Source: Brevundimonas sp. UBA7506
GTDB lineage: Bacteria; Pseudomonadota; Alphaproteobacteria; Caulobacterales; Caulobacteraceae
Direction of reading: 5' to 3'
Assembly: GCF_002479495.1 (NCBI RefSeq)
Contig: NZ_DLNQ01000011.1
Coordinates: forward strand, 124,721-188,720
DNA: 64,000 bases
This document shows, one piece after another, positions 16,013 to 24,391 of this stretch. The position numbers and the translations under genes were made by a program. Under the pieces are notes generated by a model. The model did not search any database and was not told the DNA's origin. It was given only the letters and a program-made list of their open reading frames with translations. Every line of letters begins with the position of its first letter. Positions within the stretch are counted from its first letter, which is position 1.

Positions 16013-17158
16013 GTGCAAAAAGCCGTCATCTCCGCCACCGGCCTGTTCACGCCGGAGCAGTCGATCTCGAACGAAGAACTGGTCGCCGCCTACAACGCCT
16101 GGGCGGAAGGCTGGAACGCCGAGAACGCCGAGGCCATCGCCGCCGGCGAACTGGAGATGAAGACGCCGTCGTCGGAGGCCTTCATCGAGAAGGCTTCGGG
16201 CATCAAATCGCGCTTCGTCATGGACAAGTCGGGCATCATCGACCCCGAGCGGATGCTGCCCCACCTGCCCGCGCGCGGCGACGACGAGCTGTCGATCCTG
16301 GCCGAGATGGCCGTGAAGGCGGCTGAGGACGCCATCAAGGCCTGGGGCAAGCCGGTCAGCGAGATCGGCGCCGTCATCTGCGCCGCGTCCAACATGCAGC
16401 GCCCCTACCCCGCCATGGCCATCGAGGTGCAGCAGGCCCTGGGGATCGAGGGCTTCGCCTTCGACATGAACGTAGCGTGCAGCTCGGCCACCTTCGGCAT
16501 CAAAACGGCGGCGGACTTCGTGGCCTCAGGCTCGGTCAAGGCCGTGCTGATGGTCAACCCGGAGATCTGCTCGGCCCACCTGAACTTCAAGGATCGCGAC
16601 AGCCACTTCATCTTCGGCGACGTGGCCACCGCCGTCATCATCGAAGCCGAGGATCAGGCCGGACCGGGCGGCTGGGATATTGTCGGGACCAAGCTGAAAA
16701 CCAGCTTCTCGAACAACATCCGCAACAATTTCGGCTTCCTGAACCGCGCCGCCCTGCCGACGGGGGCGAACGAGCCGGTGTCGTCCGACGGCCTCAGCGA
16801 CAAGATGTTCGTCCAGCAGGGCCGCAAGGTCTTCAAGGAGGTGGTGCCCATGGTCTCGGAGATGATCCTGGACCACGCGGCTGAGTTGAACCTGGACCCG
16901 CACGGCCTGAAGCGGATGTGGCTGCACCAGGCCAACATCAACATGAACACCCTGATCGGCAAGAAGGTGCTGGGCCGCGAACCCGAGCCCGAAGAGAACG
17001 TCATCATACTGGACGACTACGCCAACACCTCGTCGGCCGGATCGATCATCGCCTTCCACCTGAAGCACGACGGCTTCGCTCCGGGCGAGACCGGCCTGAT
17101 CTGCAGCTTCGGCGCGGGTTACTCGGCGGGCACGGTTTTTGTGCAAAAGCGCCCCTGA
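16013..17158 (+). CDS. Beta-ketoacyl-ACP synthase III-like condensing enzyme
   Basis: Thiolase-fold condensing enzyme of the FabH class, which starts fatty-acid chains from an acyl-CoA and malonyl-ACP. The Cys-His-Asn triad is present: Cys in NVACSSATFG, His in WLHQANINMN and Asn in DDYANTSSAG, with a C-terminal SFGAGYSAGTV loop. The start is taken as the GTG at 16013 (protein 381 residues, beginning QKAVISATGLFTP) because homology begins there; an ATG at 15971 would add an unusual basic leader. An insertion around residues 24-50 (AYNAWAEGWNAENAEA) distinguishes it from housekeeping FabH; a second FabH elsewhere is likely. Confidence 0.87.
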   Translation: MQKAVISATGLFTPEQSISNEELVAAYNAWAEGWNAENAEAIAAGELEMKTPSSEAFIEKASGIKSRFVMDKSGIIDPERMLPHLPARGDDELSILAEMAVKAAEDAIKAWGKPVSEIGAVICAASNMQRPYPAMAIEVQQALGIEGFAFDMNVACSSATFGIKTAADFVASGSVKAVLMVNPEICSAHLNFKDRDSHFIFGDVATAVIIEAEDQAGPGGWDIVGTKLKTSFSNNIRNNFGFLNRAALPTGANEPVSSDGLSDKMFVQQGRKVFKEVVPMVSEMILDHAAELNLDPHGLKRMWLHQANINMNTLIGKKVLGREPEPEENVIILDDYANTSSAGSIIAFHLKHDGFAPGETGLICSFGAGYSAGTVFVQKRP

Positions 17159-17258
17159 GGCCAGATAACGGGAATCATTATTTCCGGCGGCGCTTGCACT
17201 GTTCGGAAAATTTTGCAAACCGTAACAGGTGTTGAGAGCGAGGGGGGATGGCGCCCGA

Positions 17259-17525
17259 ATGACTCAGACCGTTTCACCGTGGGCAGAAAAGCTCAGCGAT
17301 CCGTTGGCCCATGACGTGGCCACGGTGCTGAAACATATGGGCGGATCGGCTCATCAGGACATCGTGGTCAACTGCGTGGCGGCGCTGAAACGTCAGCGCG
17401 GCGAGTCGGTGACCCAGGACCTGAAGACGAAGATCATCGAGGTCTTCGAACGCTACCGCGACTTCTTCATCAAGCCCTTCGGCGAGAACTCGCTGCGCTG
17501 GGCCCTCGCCCCGGGCCTGGCCTAA
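17259..17525 (+). CDS. Conserved small hypothetical protein
   Basis: An 88-residue, mostly helical soluble protein without a recognised domain. Segments VATVLKHMGGSAHQDIVVNCVAAL and LKTKIIEVFERYRDFF predict amphipathic helices. The start is the ATG at 17259. Eleven bases upstream, ATGGCGCCCGAATGA encodes a four-codon mini frame whose stop overlaps this start, so a coupling leader is possible. It ends just before a strong bidirectional terminator. Confidence 0.65.
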   Translation: MTQTVSPWAEKLSDPLAHDVATVLKHMGGSAHQDIVVNCVAALKRQRGESVTQDLKTKIIEVFERYRDFFIKPFGENSLRWALAPGLA

Positions 17526-17546
17526 ACACCTTCTCAGACGAACGAA

Positions 17547-17574
17547 AAGGCCCGCTCCTTCCGGAGCGGGCCTT
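17547..17574. terminator. Bidirectional terminator between convergent genes
   Basis: A 12-bp perfect stem (AAGGCCCGCTCC / GGAGCGGGCCTT) with loop TTCC, flanked by AAAA on one side and TT on the other. It sits between the small plus-strand gene and the minus-strand outer-membrane protein gene, serving both. Confidence 0.85.
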
Positions 17575-17610
17575 CGTCGTATCCAGCGCCAGACTGGACG
17601 TCAGACAGAC

Positions 17611-18138
17611 CTAGAAGCGACGGACGTAGCTGACCGAATAGGCGTCGGCCTCCCCGCCGTTGTCGCGGAAGTCGCGACGGGTCCAGTCGGCGCGGACGCC
17701 GTTCTTGCCGTCCAGGTAGTAGTTGGCGCCCACGCCGTAGTTCCAGCTGTCGCCGCCCACGTCGGTGTTAGCGCCCGGGAACTCCTGTTTCAGCTCGGTG
17801 TGGCCGTAACCGCCGCGCGCGAACAGCTCGAGCTTGTCGCTGACCGGGTACTTGCCGACCACGTAGCCGGCGGCGTCCCATTCGTGCTTGATCGAGCCGT
17901 CGACGCCGGCTACGGCGAAGTCGTCGTCCTTGACGCCGACCGAAGCCTCGGTCTCGACGGCCAGATAGCGGTTCAGGTTGACGCCCAGGCGGCCGGTCAC
18001 GGCGCCGGTCGTGGCGTTATCCCCTTCAACATGCGTGTAGCCCAGCGAGCCGTATCCACGGGCGTCCGGGCCCGACTGAGCGAAAGCCGGAGCGGCGATA
18101 GAAGAAATGGCGGCGGCAGCGAGAAGAATGTTACGCAT
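17611..18138 (-). CDS. Outer-membrane beta-barrel protein, opacity-like
   Basis: The 175-residue protein has a clear signal peptide (MRNILLAAAAISSIAAPAFA, cut before QSGPDARG). The mature part is a series of alternating amphipathic strands (GYGSLGYTHVEG, VTGRLGVNLNRYLAVETEASVG, LELFARGGYGHTEL, NYGVGANYYLDG) ending with the aromatic C-terminus SVSYVRRF needed for BAM assembly. The length suggests an eight-stranded barrel. Substrate or role is unknown. Monocistronic. Confidence 0.88.
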   Translation of the reverse strand: MRNILLAAAAISSIAAPAFAQSGPDARGYGSLGYTHVEGDNATTGAVTGRLGVNLNRYLAVETEASVGVKDDDFAVAGVDGSIKHEWDAAGYVVGKYPVSDKLELFARGGYGHTELKQEFPGANTDVGGDSWNYGVGANYYLDGKNGVRADWTRRDFRDNGGEADAYSVSYVRRF

Positions 18139-18319
18139 TGTTTCTATAACTCCTAGTAGAACTAGATGCGGTGACTTCTGCGGTCACCGGCCCCATCCAG
18201 CGAGTAGTTAAATGGTCATCCCGCACAGCCGTTCCATATGAGATCGAATACACAGCCCCACCCGTGTGCAGCTTGACACACACATCGTTACGCCGATCAC
18301 GACCTTATTCCGGCACGAA

Positions 18320-18345
18320 AAAGGCGGCCCCGAGGGGCCGCCTTT
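18320..18345 (-). terminator. Terminator of ppdK
   Basis: On the minus strand, AAAGGCGGCCCC and its complement GGGGCCGCCTTT enclose a two-base loop and run into TTTTT. It lies 25 bp past the ppdK stop. Confidence 0.88.
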
Positions 18346-18369
18346 GCACGCTCAAGCCTGAAGCAGGCT

Positions 18370-21060
18370 CTAGCGGTCCTTTTCGCGCTCCTCGCCGGAA
18401 CGGGCCGCCAGCGCGGCCTGGGCCGCCGCCAGACGGGCGATCGGCACGCGGTAGGGCGAGCACGACACGTAGTCGAGGCCCACGCTCTCGCAGAAGGCGA
18501 TGGAGGACGGATCGCCGCCGTGTTCGCCGCAAATGCCCATCTTGATGCCCGGCCGGGCGCCGCGACCGCGCTCGGCGGCGATGCGGATCAGGTCGCCCAC
18601 GCCGTCCTGATCCAGACGCACGAAGGGATCGGTCTCGAAGATGCCCTTGTCCAGATAGGCCTGCAGGAAGTGGCCGGAATCGTCGCGGCTGATGCCGAAG
18701 GTCGTCTGGGTCAGGTCGTTGGTGCCGAAGCTGAAGAACTCGGCGTGCTCGGCCAGATCGGCGGCGCGCAGGGCGGCGCGCGGCAATTCGATCATGGTGC
18801 CGACCAGATATTCGACGCTGTCGCCCGCATCGGCGAACACGGCCCTGGCGGTGCGGTCGGTCAGTTCACGCAGGAACTTCATCTCCAGGCCCAGGGCGAC
18901 CAGCGGGTGCATGATCTCGGGGATCGGGGCGACGCCCGACGCCTTCTTGACCTCCAGCGCCGCCTCCAGGATGGCGCGGACCTGCATCTCGTAGATCTCG
19001 GGATAGGCGACGCCCAGGCGGCAGCCGCGATGGCCCAGCATGGGGTTGGTCTCGTGCAGTTCACGCGCGCGACGCTTCAGCTTGGCGGCGTCCAGACCCG
19101 AACCGGCGGCCAGGGCGTCGATGTCGGCGTCGGTGTGCGGGATGAACTCGTGCAGCGGCGGGTCCAGCAGGCGCACCGTCACCGGCAAGCCGCTCATGAT
19201 GGTGAACAGCTCGGCGAAGTCGGCCTTCTGGAAGGGCGCGATCTTGGCCAGGGCGACGCGGCGGCCCTGCTCGTCGTCGGCCAGGATCATCTCGCGCACG
19301 GCGGCGATGCGGGCCTCGTCGAAGAACATGTGCTCGGTGCGCGACAGGCCGATGCCCTCGGCGCCGAAGCCGCGCGCGGTCTTGGCGTCCAGCGGGGTCT
19401 CGGCGTTGGCGCGGACCTTCAGGCGGCGCACGCCGTCGGCCCAGGCCATCAGGGTCTGGAAGTCGCCCGTCAGTTCAGGCTCGATCATGGGCACGGCGCC
19501 GTCCAGCACCTCGCCCTTGCCGCCGTCGATGGTGATGACCTCGCCCGCCTTGAAGGTGCGGCCGCGCGCGGTGAAGGTCCCGGCCTTCTCGTTGATCGAG
19601 ATTTCACCGGCGCCGGAGACGCAAGGACGGCCCATGCCGCGCGCCACCACGGCGGCGTGGCTGGTCATGCCGCCGCGCGCCGTGACGATGCCGCGCGCCG
19701 CGTGCATGCCGTGGATGTCTTCGGGCGAAGTTTCCTCGCGCACCAGGATGACCGCATCCCCGACCTGCGACAGGCGCTCGGCCTCGTCGGCGTCGAAGAC
19801 GATCTTGCCGGTGGCCGCGCCGGGCGAGGCCGGCAGGCCCGCCGCGACGACGGTGCGGGCGGCGTTGGGGTCCAGGGTCGGGTGCAACAGCTGGTCCAGA
19901 GCGGCGGGCTCGACCCGCGACACGGCCTCTTCCTGCGAGATCACGCCTTCCGAGGCCAGGTCAACGGCGATCTTCAGCGCCGACTTGGCCGTGCGCTTGC
20001 CGTTGCGGGTCTGCAGCATCCACAGACGGCCCTGCTCGACCGTGAACTCGATGTCCTGCATGTCGCGATAGTGGCTTTCCAGCCGGTTCACGACCTCGAC
20101 GAACTGGCCGAAGACCTCGGGCATGGCCTCTTCCATCGAGGGAGCGGTCTCGCCCATCTCCTCGCGGCCGGCCTTGGTCAGGGACTGCGGCGTGCGGATG
20201 CCCGCGACCACATCCTCGCCCTGGGCGTTGATCAGGAACTCGCCGTACAGGCGCGCTTCGCCGGTCGAGGGGTTGCGGGTGAAGGCCACGCCCGTGGCGC
20301 TGGTCTCGCCCATGTTGCCGAACACCATGGACTGGATGTTGACGGCGGTACCCCAGCTTTCGGGGATGTCGTGCATGCGGCGATAGAATTTCGCGCGGTC
20401 GTTCATCCAGCTGGCGAAGACGGCCGAGACGGCGCCCCACAGCTGGTCATGCGGGTCCTGCGGGAAGGGCTGGCCCAGCTCGCGCTCGACCAGGACCTTG
20501 TAGTCGGCAACGACCTTTTCCCAGTTCTCGGCGGTCAGCTCGGTGTCGACCGAGACGCCCAGACGATCCTTGTGGTCGTCCAGAACCTCTTCAAACTGAT
20601 CGTGGCCGATGCCCAGGACCACATTGGAATACATGGTGATGAAACGACGATAGCTGTCGAAAGCGAAGCGGCGGTCGCCGGACAGTTTGGCCAGACCCTC
20701 GACCGTCTGGTCGTTCAGGCCCAGGTTCAACACCGTGTCCATCATGCCCGGCATCGAGGCCCGCGCGCCCGAGCGCACCGAGACCAGCAGGGGGTTGGCG
20801 GCGTCGCCGAAGGTCTTGCCGACGATGCCCTCGACGGTCTTCAGACCGGCGGCGACCTGATCAGCCAGCTCAGCGGGATAGGACTGACCGTTGGAATAAT
20901 AGTGGACGCAGGCTTCCGTCGTGATCGTAAAGCCGGGCGGCACCGGAAGGCCCAGCGACGACATTTCCGCGAGGTTCGCGCCCTTGCCGCCGAGAAGGTT
21001 CTTCATCGACGCATCGCCGTCAGCGGATCCCCCGCCGAAGCCGTACACCCACTTGGTCAT
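18370..21060 (-). CDS. ppdK: Pyruvate, phosphate dikinase
   Basis: Interconverts pyruvate, ATP and phosphate with phosphoenolpyruvate, AMP and pyrophosphate, a reversible step between glycolysis and gluconeogenesis. The 896-residue protein has the ATP-grasp start (WVYGFGGGSADGD, LLGGKGANLAEM), the ATP-binding region SVRSGARASMPGMMDTVLN, the phosphohistidine swivel loop TARGGMTSHAAVVARGMG with the catalytic His, and the C-terminal PEP-binding barrel (ECGEH-like ICGEHGGDP, FGTNDLTQTTFG). The ATG at 21060 is chosen because homology starts there; the open frame runs further upstream without homology. pyk is also in the window, so both directions of the PEP-pyruvate node are represented. Confidence 0.96.
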   Translation of the reverse strand: MTKWVYGFGGGSADGDASMKNLLGGKGANLAEMSSLGLPVPPGFTITTEACVHYYSNGQSYPAELADQVAAGLKTVEGIVGKTFGDAANPLLVSVRSGARASMPGMMDTVLNLGLNDQTVEGLAKLSGDRRFAFDSYRRFITMYSNVVLGIGHDQFEEVLDDHKDRLGVSVDTELTAENWEKVVADYKVLVERELGQPFPQDPHDQLWGAVSAVFASWMNDRAKFYRRMHDIPESWGTAVNIQSMVFGNMGETSATGVAFTRNPSTGEARLYGEFLINAQGEDVVAGIRTPQSLTKAGREEMGETAPSMEEAMPEVFGQFVEVVNRLESHYRDMQDIEFTVEQGRLWMLQTRNGKRTAKSALKIAVDLASEGVISQEEAVSRVEPAALDQLLHPTLDPNAARTVVAAGLPASPGAATGKIVFDADEAERLSQVGDAVILVREETSPEDIHGMHAARGIVTARGGMTSHAAVVARGMGRPCVSGAGEISINEKAGTFTARGRTFKAGEVITIDGGKGEVLDGAVPMIEPELTGDFQTLMAWADGVRRLKVRANAETPLDAKTARGFGAEGIGLSRTEHMFFDEARIAAVREMILADDEQGRRVALAKIAPFQKADFAELFTIMSGLPVTVRLLDPPLHEFIPHTDADIDALAAGSGLDAAKLKRRARELHETNPMLGHRGCRLGVAYPEIYEMQVRAILEAALEVKKASGVAPIPEIMHPLVALGLEMKFLRELTDRTARAVFADAGDSVEYLVGTMIELPRAALRAADLAEHAEFFSFGTNDLTQTTFGISRDDSGHFLQAYLDKGIFETDPFVRLDQDGVGDLIRIAAERGRGARPGIKMGICGEHGGDPSSIAFCESVGLDYVSCSPYRVPIARLAAAQAALAARSGEEREKDR

Positions 21061-21209
21061 CTTGCAGTCCCTGAGCCGTGGTCGTCGCGGGATCTGTTGA
21101 GTCCCGCTTACGGGGGACTTCACTAGCGCGCTGCACCTGCGAAGGCGAGGCCGGGCGCGTAACAATCCGTGAGAGGATGTATCGGAAACGCCTGTTCGCC
21201 CCTCTCCGA

Positions 21210-21944
21210 TCAGCCGTCCAGCTCGGCCCGCGCCTGTTCGGCCAGGTCGAAGAAACGGCGACGGACCTCGGCGGCGTAGGGGTTGTCGTGCTCGATGGCG
21301 CGGAACACCGCCGCGCTGTCGTGGCGGACCATGTCCACGCCCTGCATGACCCGCTCGAAACTGGTCGTGGTCATGCGCGTCGGCAACGGCTCCATGGCCA
21401 GCAGGACCTTGGCGATCAGGTGGGTCAGGCCCTGCACCGTCGCCGCCTCGCGGTCGTGATCCTGGGGCGTGACGACGAAGACCTTGAGCCCCAGCGCCTT
21501 GCGGCAGAAGGCGGCGACGCGCCATGCGACCTTGTCGCCGCGCACCGGACAGACGGCGATGCGCAGGCCGACGATGCCGTCCTTGCCACTCTGGGGGCCG
21601 AACAGGGGGTGGGTGCCGACGACATCCACGCCCTCCGGCAGCCCCTCCAGCATGACCTGGGCCGGCTTCACCTTCACCGATCCGACGTCGAGGATCAGGG
21701 CGCCGGGCGTCACATGGGGCGCGATGGACGCGACCGTTTCCGCCAGAACCCCGACCGGCACGGCCAGCACCACCACCGGACAGGCCGCCGCCTCATCCAG
21801 CGTCGTCAGCCGCGCCACCCCCTCGCCGTCGCTGACCGCCAGGTCATGGGCGAGGATGTCGAAATATGGCGACAGATGCCTGGCCGTCAGCCGCCCGAAG
21901 GCGCCGAAGCCGATCAGTCCAAGCTGAGGCCGGGCGCTGGTCAC
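21210..21944 (-). CDS. Prephenate/arogenate dehydrogenase family protein
   Basis: NAD(P)-dependent oxidative decarboxylation in tyrosine synthesis. The 244-residue protein starts at a GTG overlapping the stop of the dihydroorotase gene (GTGA), giving LGLIGFGAFGRLTARHL as the nucleotide-binding motif at residues 8-24. Further family segments are LDVGSVKVKP (the Ser-Val-Lys loop), VVGTHPLFGPQSGKDG with the catalytic His, and AATVQGLTHLIA. It is shorter than two-domain TyrA enzymes and lacks chorismate mutase and ACT parts. Coupling to dihydroorotase is by position only; the pathways are unrelated. Confidence 0.88.
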   Translation of the reverse strand: MTSARPQLGLIGFGAFGRLTARHLSPYFDILAHDLAVSDGEGVARLTTLDEAAACPVVVLAVPVGVLAETVASIAPHVTPGALILDVGSVKVKPAQVMLEGLPEGVDVVGTHPLFGPQSGKDGIVGLRIAVCPVRGDKVAWRVAAFCRKALGLKVFVVTPQDHDREAATVQGLTHLIAKVLLAMEPLPTRMTTTSFERVMQGVDMVRHDSAAVFRAIEHDNPYAAEVRRRFFDLAEQARAELDG

Positions 21945-23278
21945 CCCGCCAGGGTTTCCTGGAACCTTACCGGCTGGCCGTGGGCCTGACCGATCAGTTC
22001 GCCGTCCTTCATCACCACCCGGCCGCGCACGATGGTGGCCACAGGCCAACCCGTCGTTTCGAAGCCGTCGAAAGGCGTCCAGCCGCAACGGCTGGCTTGC
22101 TGGTCGTGGGTGATGGTCTTCTTCGCCTTCAGGTCGACAATGGTCAGGTCGGCGTCGTAGCTGACGGCCATCCGCCCCTTATTGGCCGTGCCGAACACCC
22201 GCTGCGCCCCGCCCGAGGTCAGGTCGATGAAGCGCTCCAGCGACAGGTGACCGTTGGCCACATGGGTCAGCATCAGCGGCACCAGGGTCTGCACCCCCGG
22301 CATCCCCGACGGCGAGGCCGGATAGGGCTTGGACTTTTCTTCCTTGGTGTGCGGCGCGTGGTCCGAGCCCAGGACGTCGGCCACCCCCTGCTGCATGCCC
22401 CACAGCCACAGGGCGTCGACATGCTCCTGCGAGCGGATCGGCGGGTTCATCTGGGCGTAGGCGCCCAGCCGCTCATAGGCCTCGGGCGCCACCAGGGTCA
22501 GGTGCTGGGGCGTGATCTCAACCGTGGCGACATCCTTGTGGAAGCGCAGGAACTCCATCTCGTCCTTCGTCGTGACGTGCAGGACGTGGATGCGGGCGCC
22601 GGTCTCCTTGGCCAGTCCCACCAGACGGCGGGTGGACATGATGGCGCTCTCGGCGTCGCGGACTTCGGGGTGGCTGGTCCAGTCGCCGGTGCGGGCCAGG
22701 CTGCGGCGCTCGACCAGTCGGTATTCGTCCTCGGAGTGGAAGGTGGCGCGGCGGCGCACGTTCGACAGGACCTTGCGCACCCCCTCGTCGTCAGCGATCA
22801 GCAGGTCGCCGGTCGATGCGCCCATGAAGACCTTGACCCCGCAGCAGCCCGGCAGGCGCTCCAGATCGGCCAGATGCTCGGCGTTCTCGTGCGTGCCACC
22901 GACGTAGAAGGCGTGATCGGTCCACATCCGGTTGTTGGCCCGGACCAGCTTGTCGGCCATGGTCTCGGGATCGGTCGTATTGGGATTGGTGTTCGGCATC
23001 TCGAACACGGCGACGACGCCGCCAAGAGCCGCCGCGCGGCTGCCGGTCTCGAGGTCTTCCTTCCACTCCAGCCCCGGCTCGCGGAAGTGGACCTGGGTAT
23101 CGATGACGCCCGGCAAGACCGTCAGGCCCGTGGCGTCGAACACCTCGCCCGCCGAGGCCTGGCTCAGGTCGCCGATGAAGGCGATGCGCCCGTCGATGAC
23201 GCCGACGTCGGCCATGCCGCGTCCGGCGTGGTTGGCGACTTCGCCGCCTCGCACGATCAGGTCATAGGTCTGGGTCAT
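21941..23278 (-). CDS. pyrC: Dihydroorotase, class I type
   Basis: Amidohydrolase that cyclises carbamoyl aspartate to dihydroorotate in pyrimidine synthesis. The 445-residue protein has the metal-site entry GVIDTQVHFREPG at 57-69, the substrate segment VFEMPNTNP, HVLHVTTKDE (metal His) and VLGSDHAPHT (catalytic Asp). The usual first histidine of the H-x-H pair is Gln62, His64 being kept. The start ATG follows GGAGATGC. Its stop overlaps the start of the dehydrogenase gene. A non-catalytic homologue or another cyclic amidohydrolase is the main alternative. Confidence 0.85.
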   Translation of the reverse strand: MTQTYDLIVRGGEVANHAGRGMADVGVIDGRIAFIGDLSQASAGEVFDATGLTVLPGVIDTQVHFREPGLEWKEDLETGSRAAALGGVVAVFEMPNTNPNTTDPETMADKLVRANNRMWTDHAFYVGGTHENAEHLADLERLPGCCGVKVFMGASTGDLLIADDEGVRKVLSNVRRRATFHSEDEYRLVERRSLARTGDWTSHPEVRDAESAIMSTRRLVGLAKETGARIHVLHVTTKDEMEFLRFHKDVATVEITPQHLTLVAPEAYERLGAYAQMNPPIRSQEHVDALWLWGMQQGVADVLGSDHAPHTKEEKSKPYPASPSGMPGVQTLVPLMLTHVANGHLSLERFIDLTSGGAQRVFGTANKGRMAVSYDADLTIVDLKAKKTITHDQQASRCGWTPFDGFETTGWPVATIVRGRVVMKDGELIGQAHGQPVRFQETLAG

Positions 23279-23343
23279 GGGCGCATCTCCTGAGGTCGAG
23301 CGCTTATGCGCGCCCGACGCCCCAGGGGACAACCCCCGAAGGC

Positions 23344-24300
23344 TCAGCCGGCCAGTTGGGCCAGCAGCTTCTTGGACGCCTTCAACACCCGCTCATAGGG
23401 CAGGTCCATCATGTGCTGGATGTGCTGATTCAAGCGCGGGTCCAGGTCGATGAACTCCTGCAGGCTGCGCGGCCCGCGCACGGCCACCCCGGTCCAGGGT
23501 CGGCGCAGGGTCTCGTCCGAGGGGCCGAACACCCCCACCGTCGGCACGCCCGCCGCGACCGCCAGTTGGGTCCATAGCGAGTCGCCGCCGATGTAGAAGT
23601 CAGCCCGCGACAGGGCCGCCACCGTCTGCAATCGCGTCAGCCGGCCTTGCAGTTCGATCACCCGCTCGCGCTTGACGGCGAAGCGGATGGAATGGGCCGC
23701 GTCGCGGTCCGCTTCCTCGCCGACGATCATCAGCCGCCCGCCGGCCAGAGGTCCGTCCTCGCCCAGCAGGGACAGGGCCACCTTGGCGAAACGGTCGGCG
23801 GGCCAGCGCTTGCCGATCCAGTCCACGCCCGGCCCGATGGCCAGGATCGGACCCTCGCCCGGCGGGATCAGGGCTTCGGCGGCTTCCTGCGCATCGCGCC
23901 CGACGAACAGTTTCGGCCCCGGGATCTCGTCCAGTTGCAGCACCCGCGCCGCCTGTTCGACCAGATGGACGTCGGGCAGGACCTTGCCCTTCACCGCCCG
24001 CTTCTGACGCCGCAGCTTGCCCGACAGGGTCGATCCGCGCATGTCGACCACCAGGCCCCAGTTGGTCTCGCGCACCTGGTTCCACAGGGCGATCCAGTCC
24101 CAGCGCCCGTCGCGATCCAGAACGATCAGCCGCTCCAGCCGCGGCAGGTCCGCGAACAGGGGCGCGCTGGCCGGTGATCCGACGACGGTGAAGGTGGCGT
24201 GCGGAATGGCCTCGACCAGATGGGCGAGCGCCCCCGACGAGAGGACCGCGTCTTCTGCGTCCGCCTCGGCGATATAGAGGATCGGGAAACGCCCGTGCAT
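23344..24300 (-). CDS. Glycosyltransferase family 9, heptosyltransferase-like
   Basis: A GT-B fold transferase adding ADP-heptose or a related sugar to the lipopolysaccharide core on the inner face of the inner membrane. The 318 residues include the N-terminal half with RFPILYIAEADAEDAVLS, LVVDMRGSTLSG, and the C-terminal donor site with IGPGVDWIGKRWPADRFA, LQTVAALSRADFYIGGDSLWTQLAVAAGVPTVGVFGPSDE, characteristic of GT9. Same strand as the dihydroorotase gene, 65 bp upstream, so co-transcription is possible. Confidence 0.88.
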   Translation of the reverse strand: MHGRFPILYIAEADAEDAVLSSGALAHLVEAIPHATFTVVGSPASAPLFADLPRLERLIVLDRDGRWDWIALWNQVRETNWGLVVDMRGSTLSGKLRRQKRAVKGKVLPDVHLVEQAARVLQLDEIPGPKLFVGRDAQEAAEALIPPGEGPILAIGPGVDWIGKRWPADRFAKVALSLLGEDGPLAGGRLMIVGEEADRDAAHSIRFAVKRERVIELQGRLTRLQTVAALSRADFYIGGDSLWTQLAVAAGVPTVGVFGPSDETLRRPWTGVAVRGPRSLQEFIDLDPRLNQHIQHMMDLPYERVLKASKKLLAQLAG

Positions 24301-24391
24301 GGGGCGACCCTAGAGGGATTCTCTACGAAATTCAGTAGATGCGACAGGAGCCGCCATCCGGTTTGGAATGGCGGCCCGTTTGGCTCAAGTT

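Noticed and set aside
18520..21126. 868-codon open frame on the plus strand opposite ppdK
   Set aside because: It is antisense to a fully conserved gene and its translation is low-complexity His/Gly/Ala/Gln-rich, as expected from the complementary strand of GC-rich codons.
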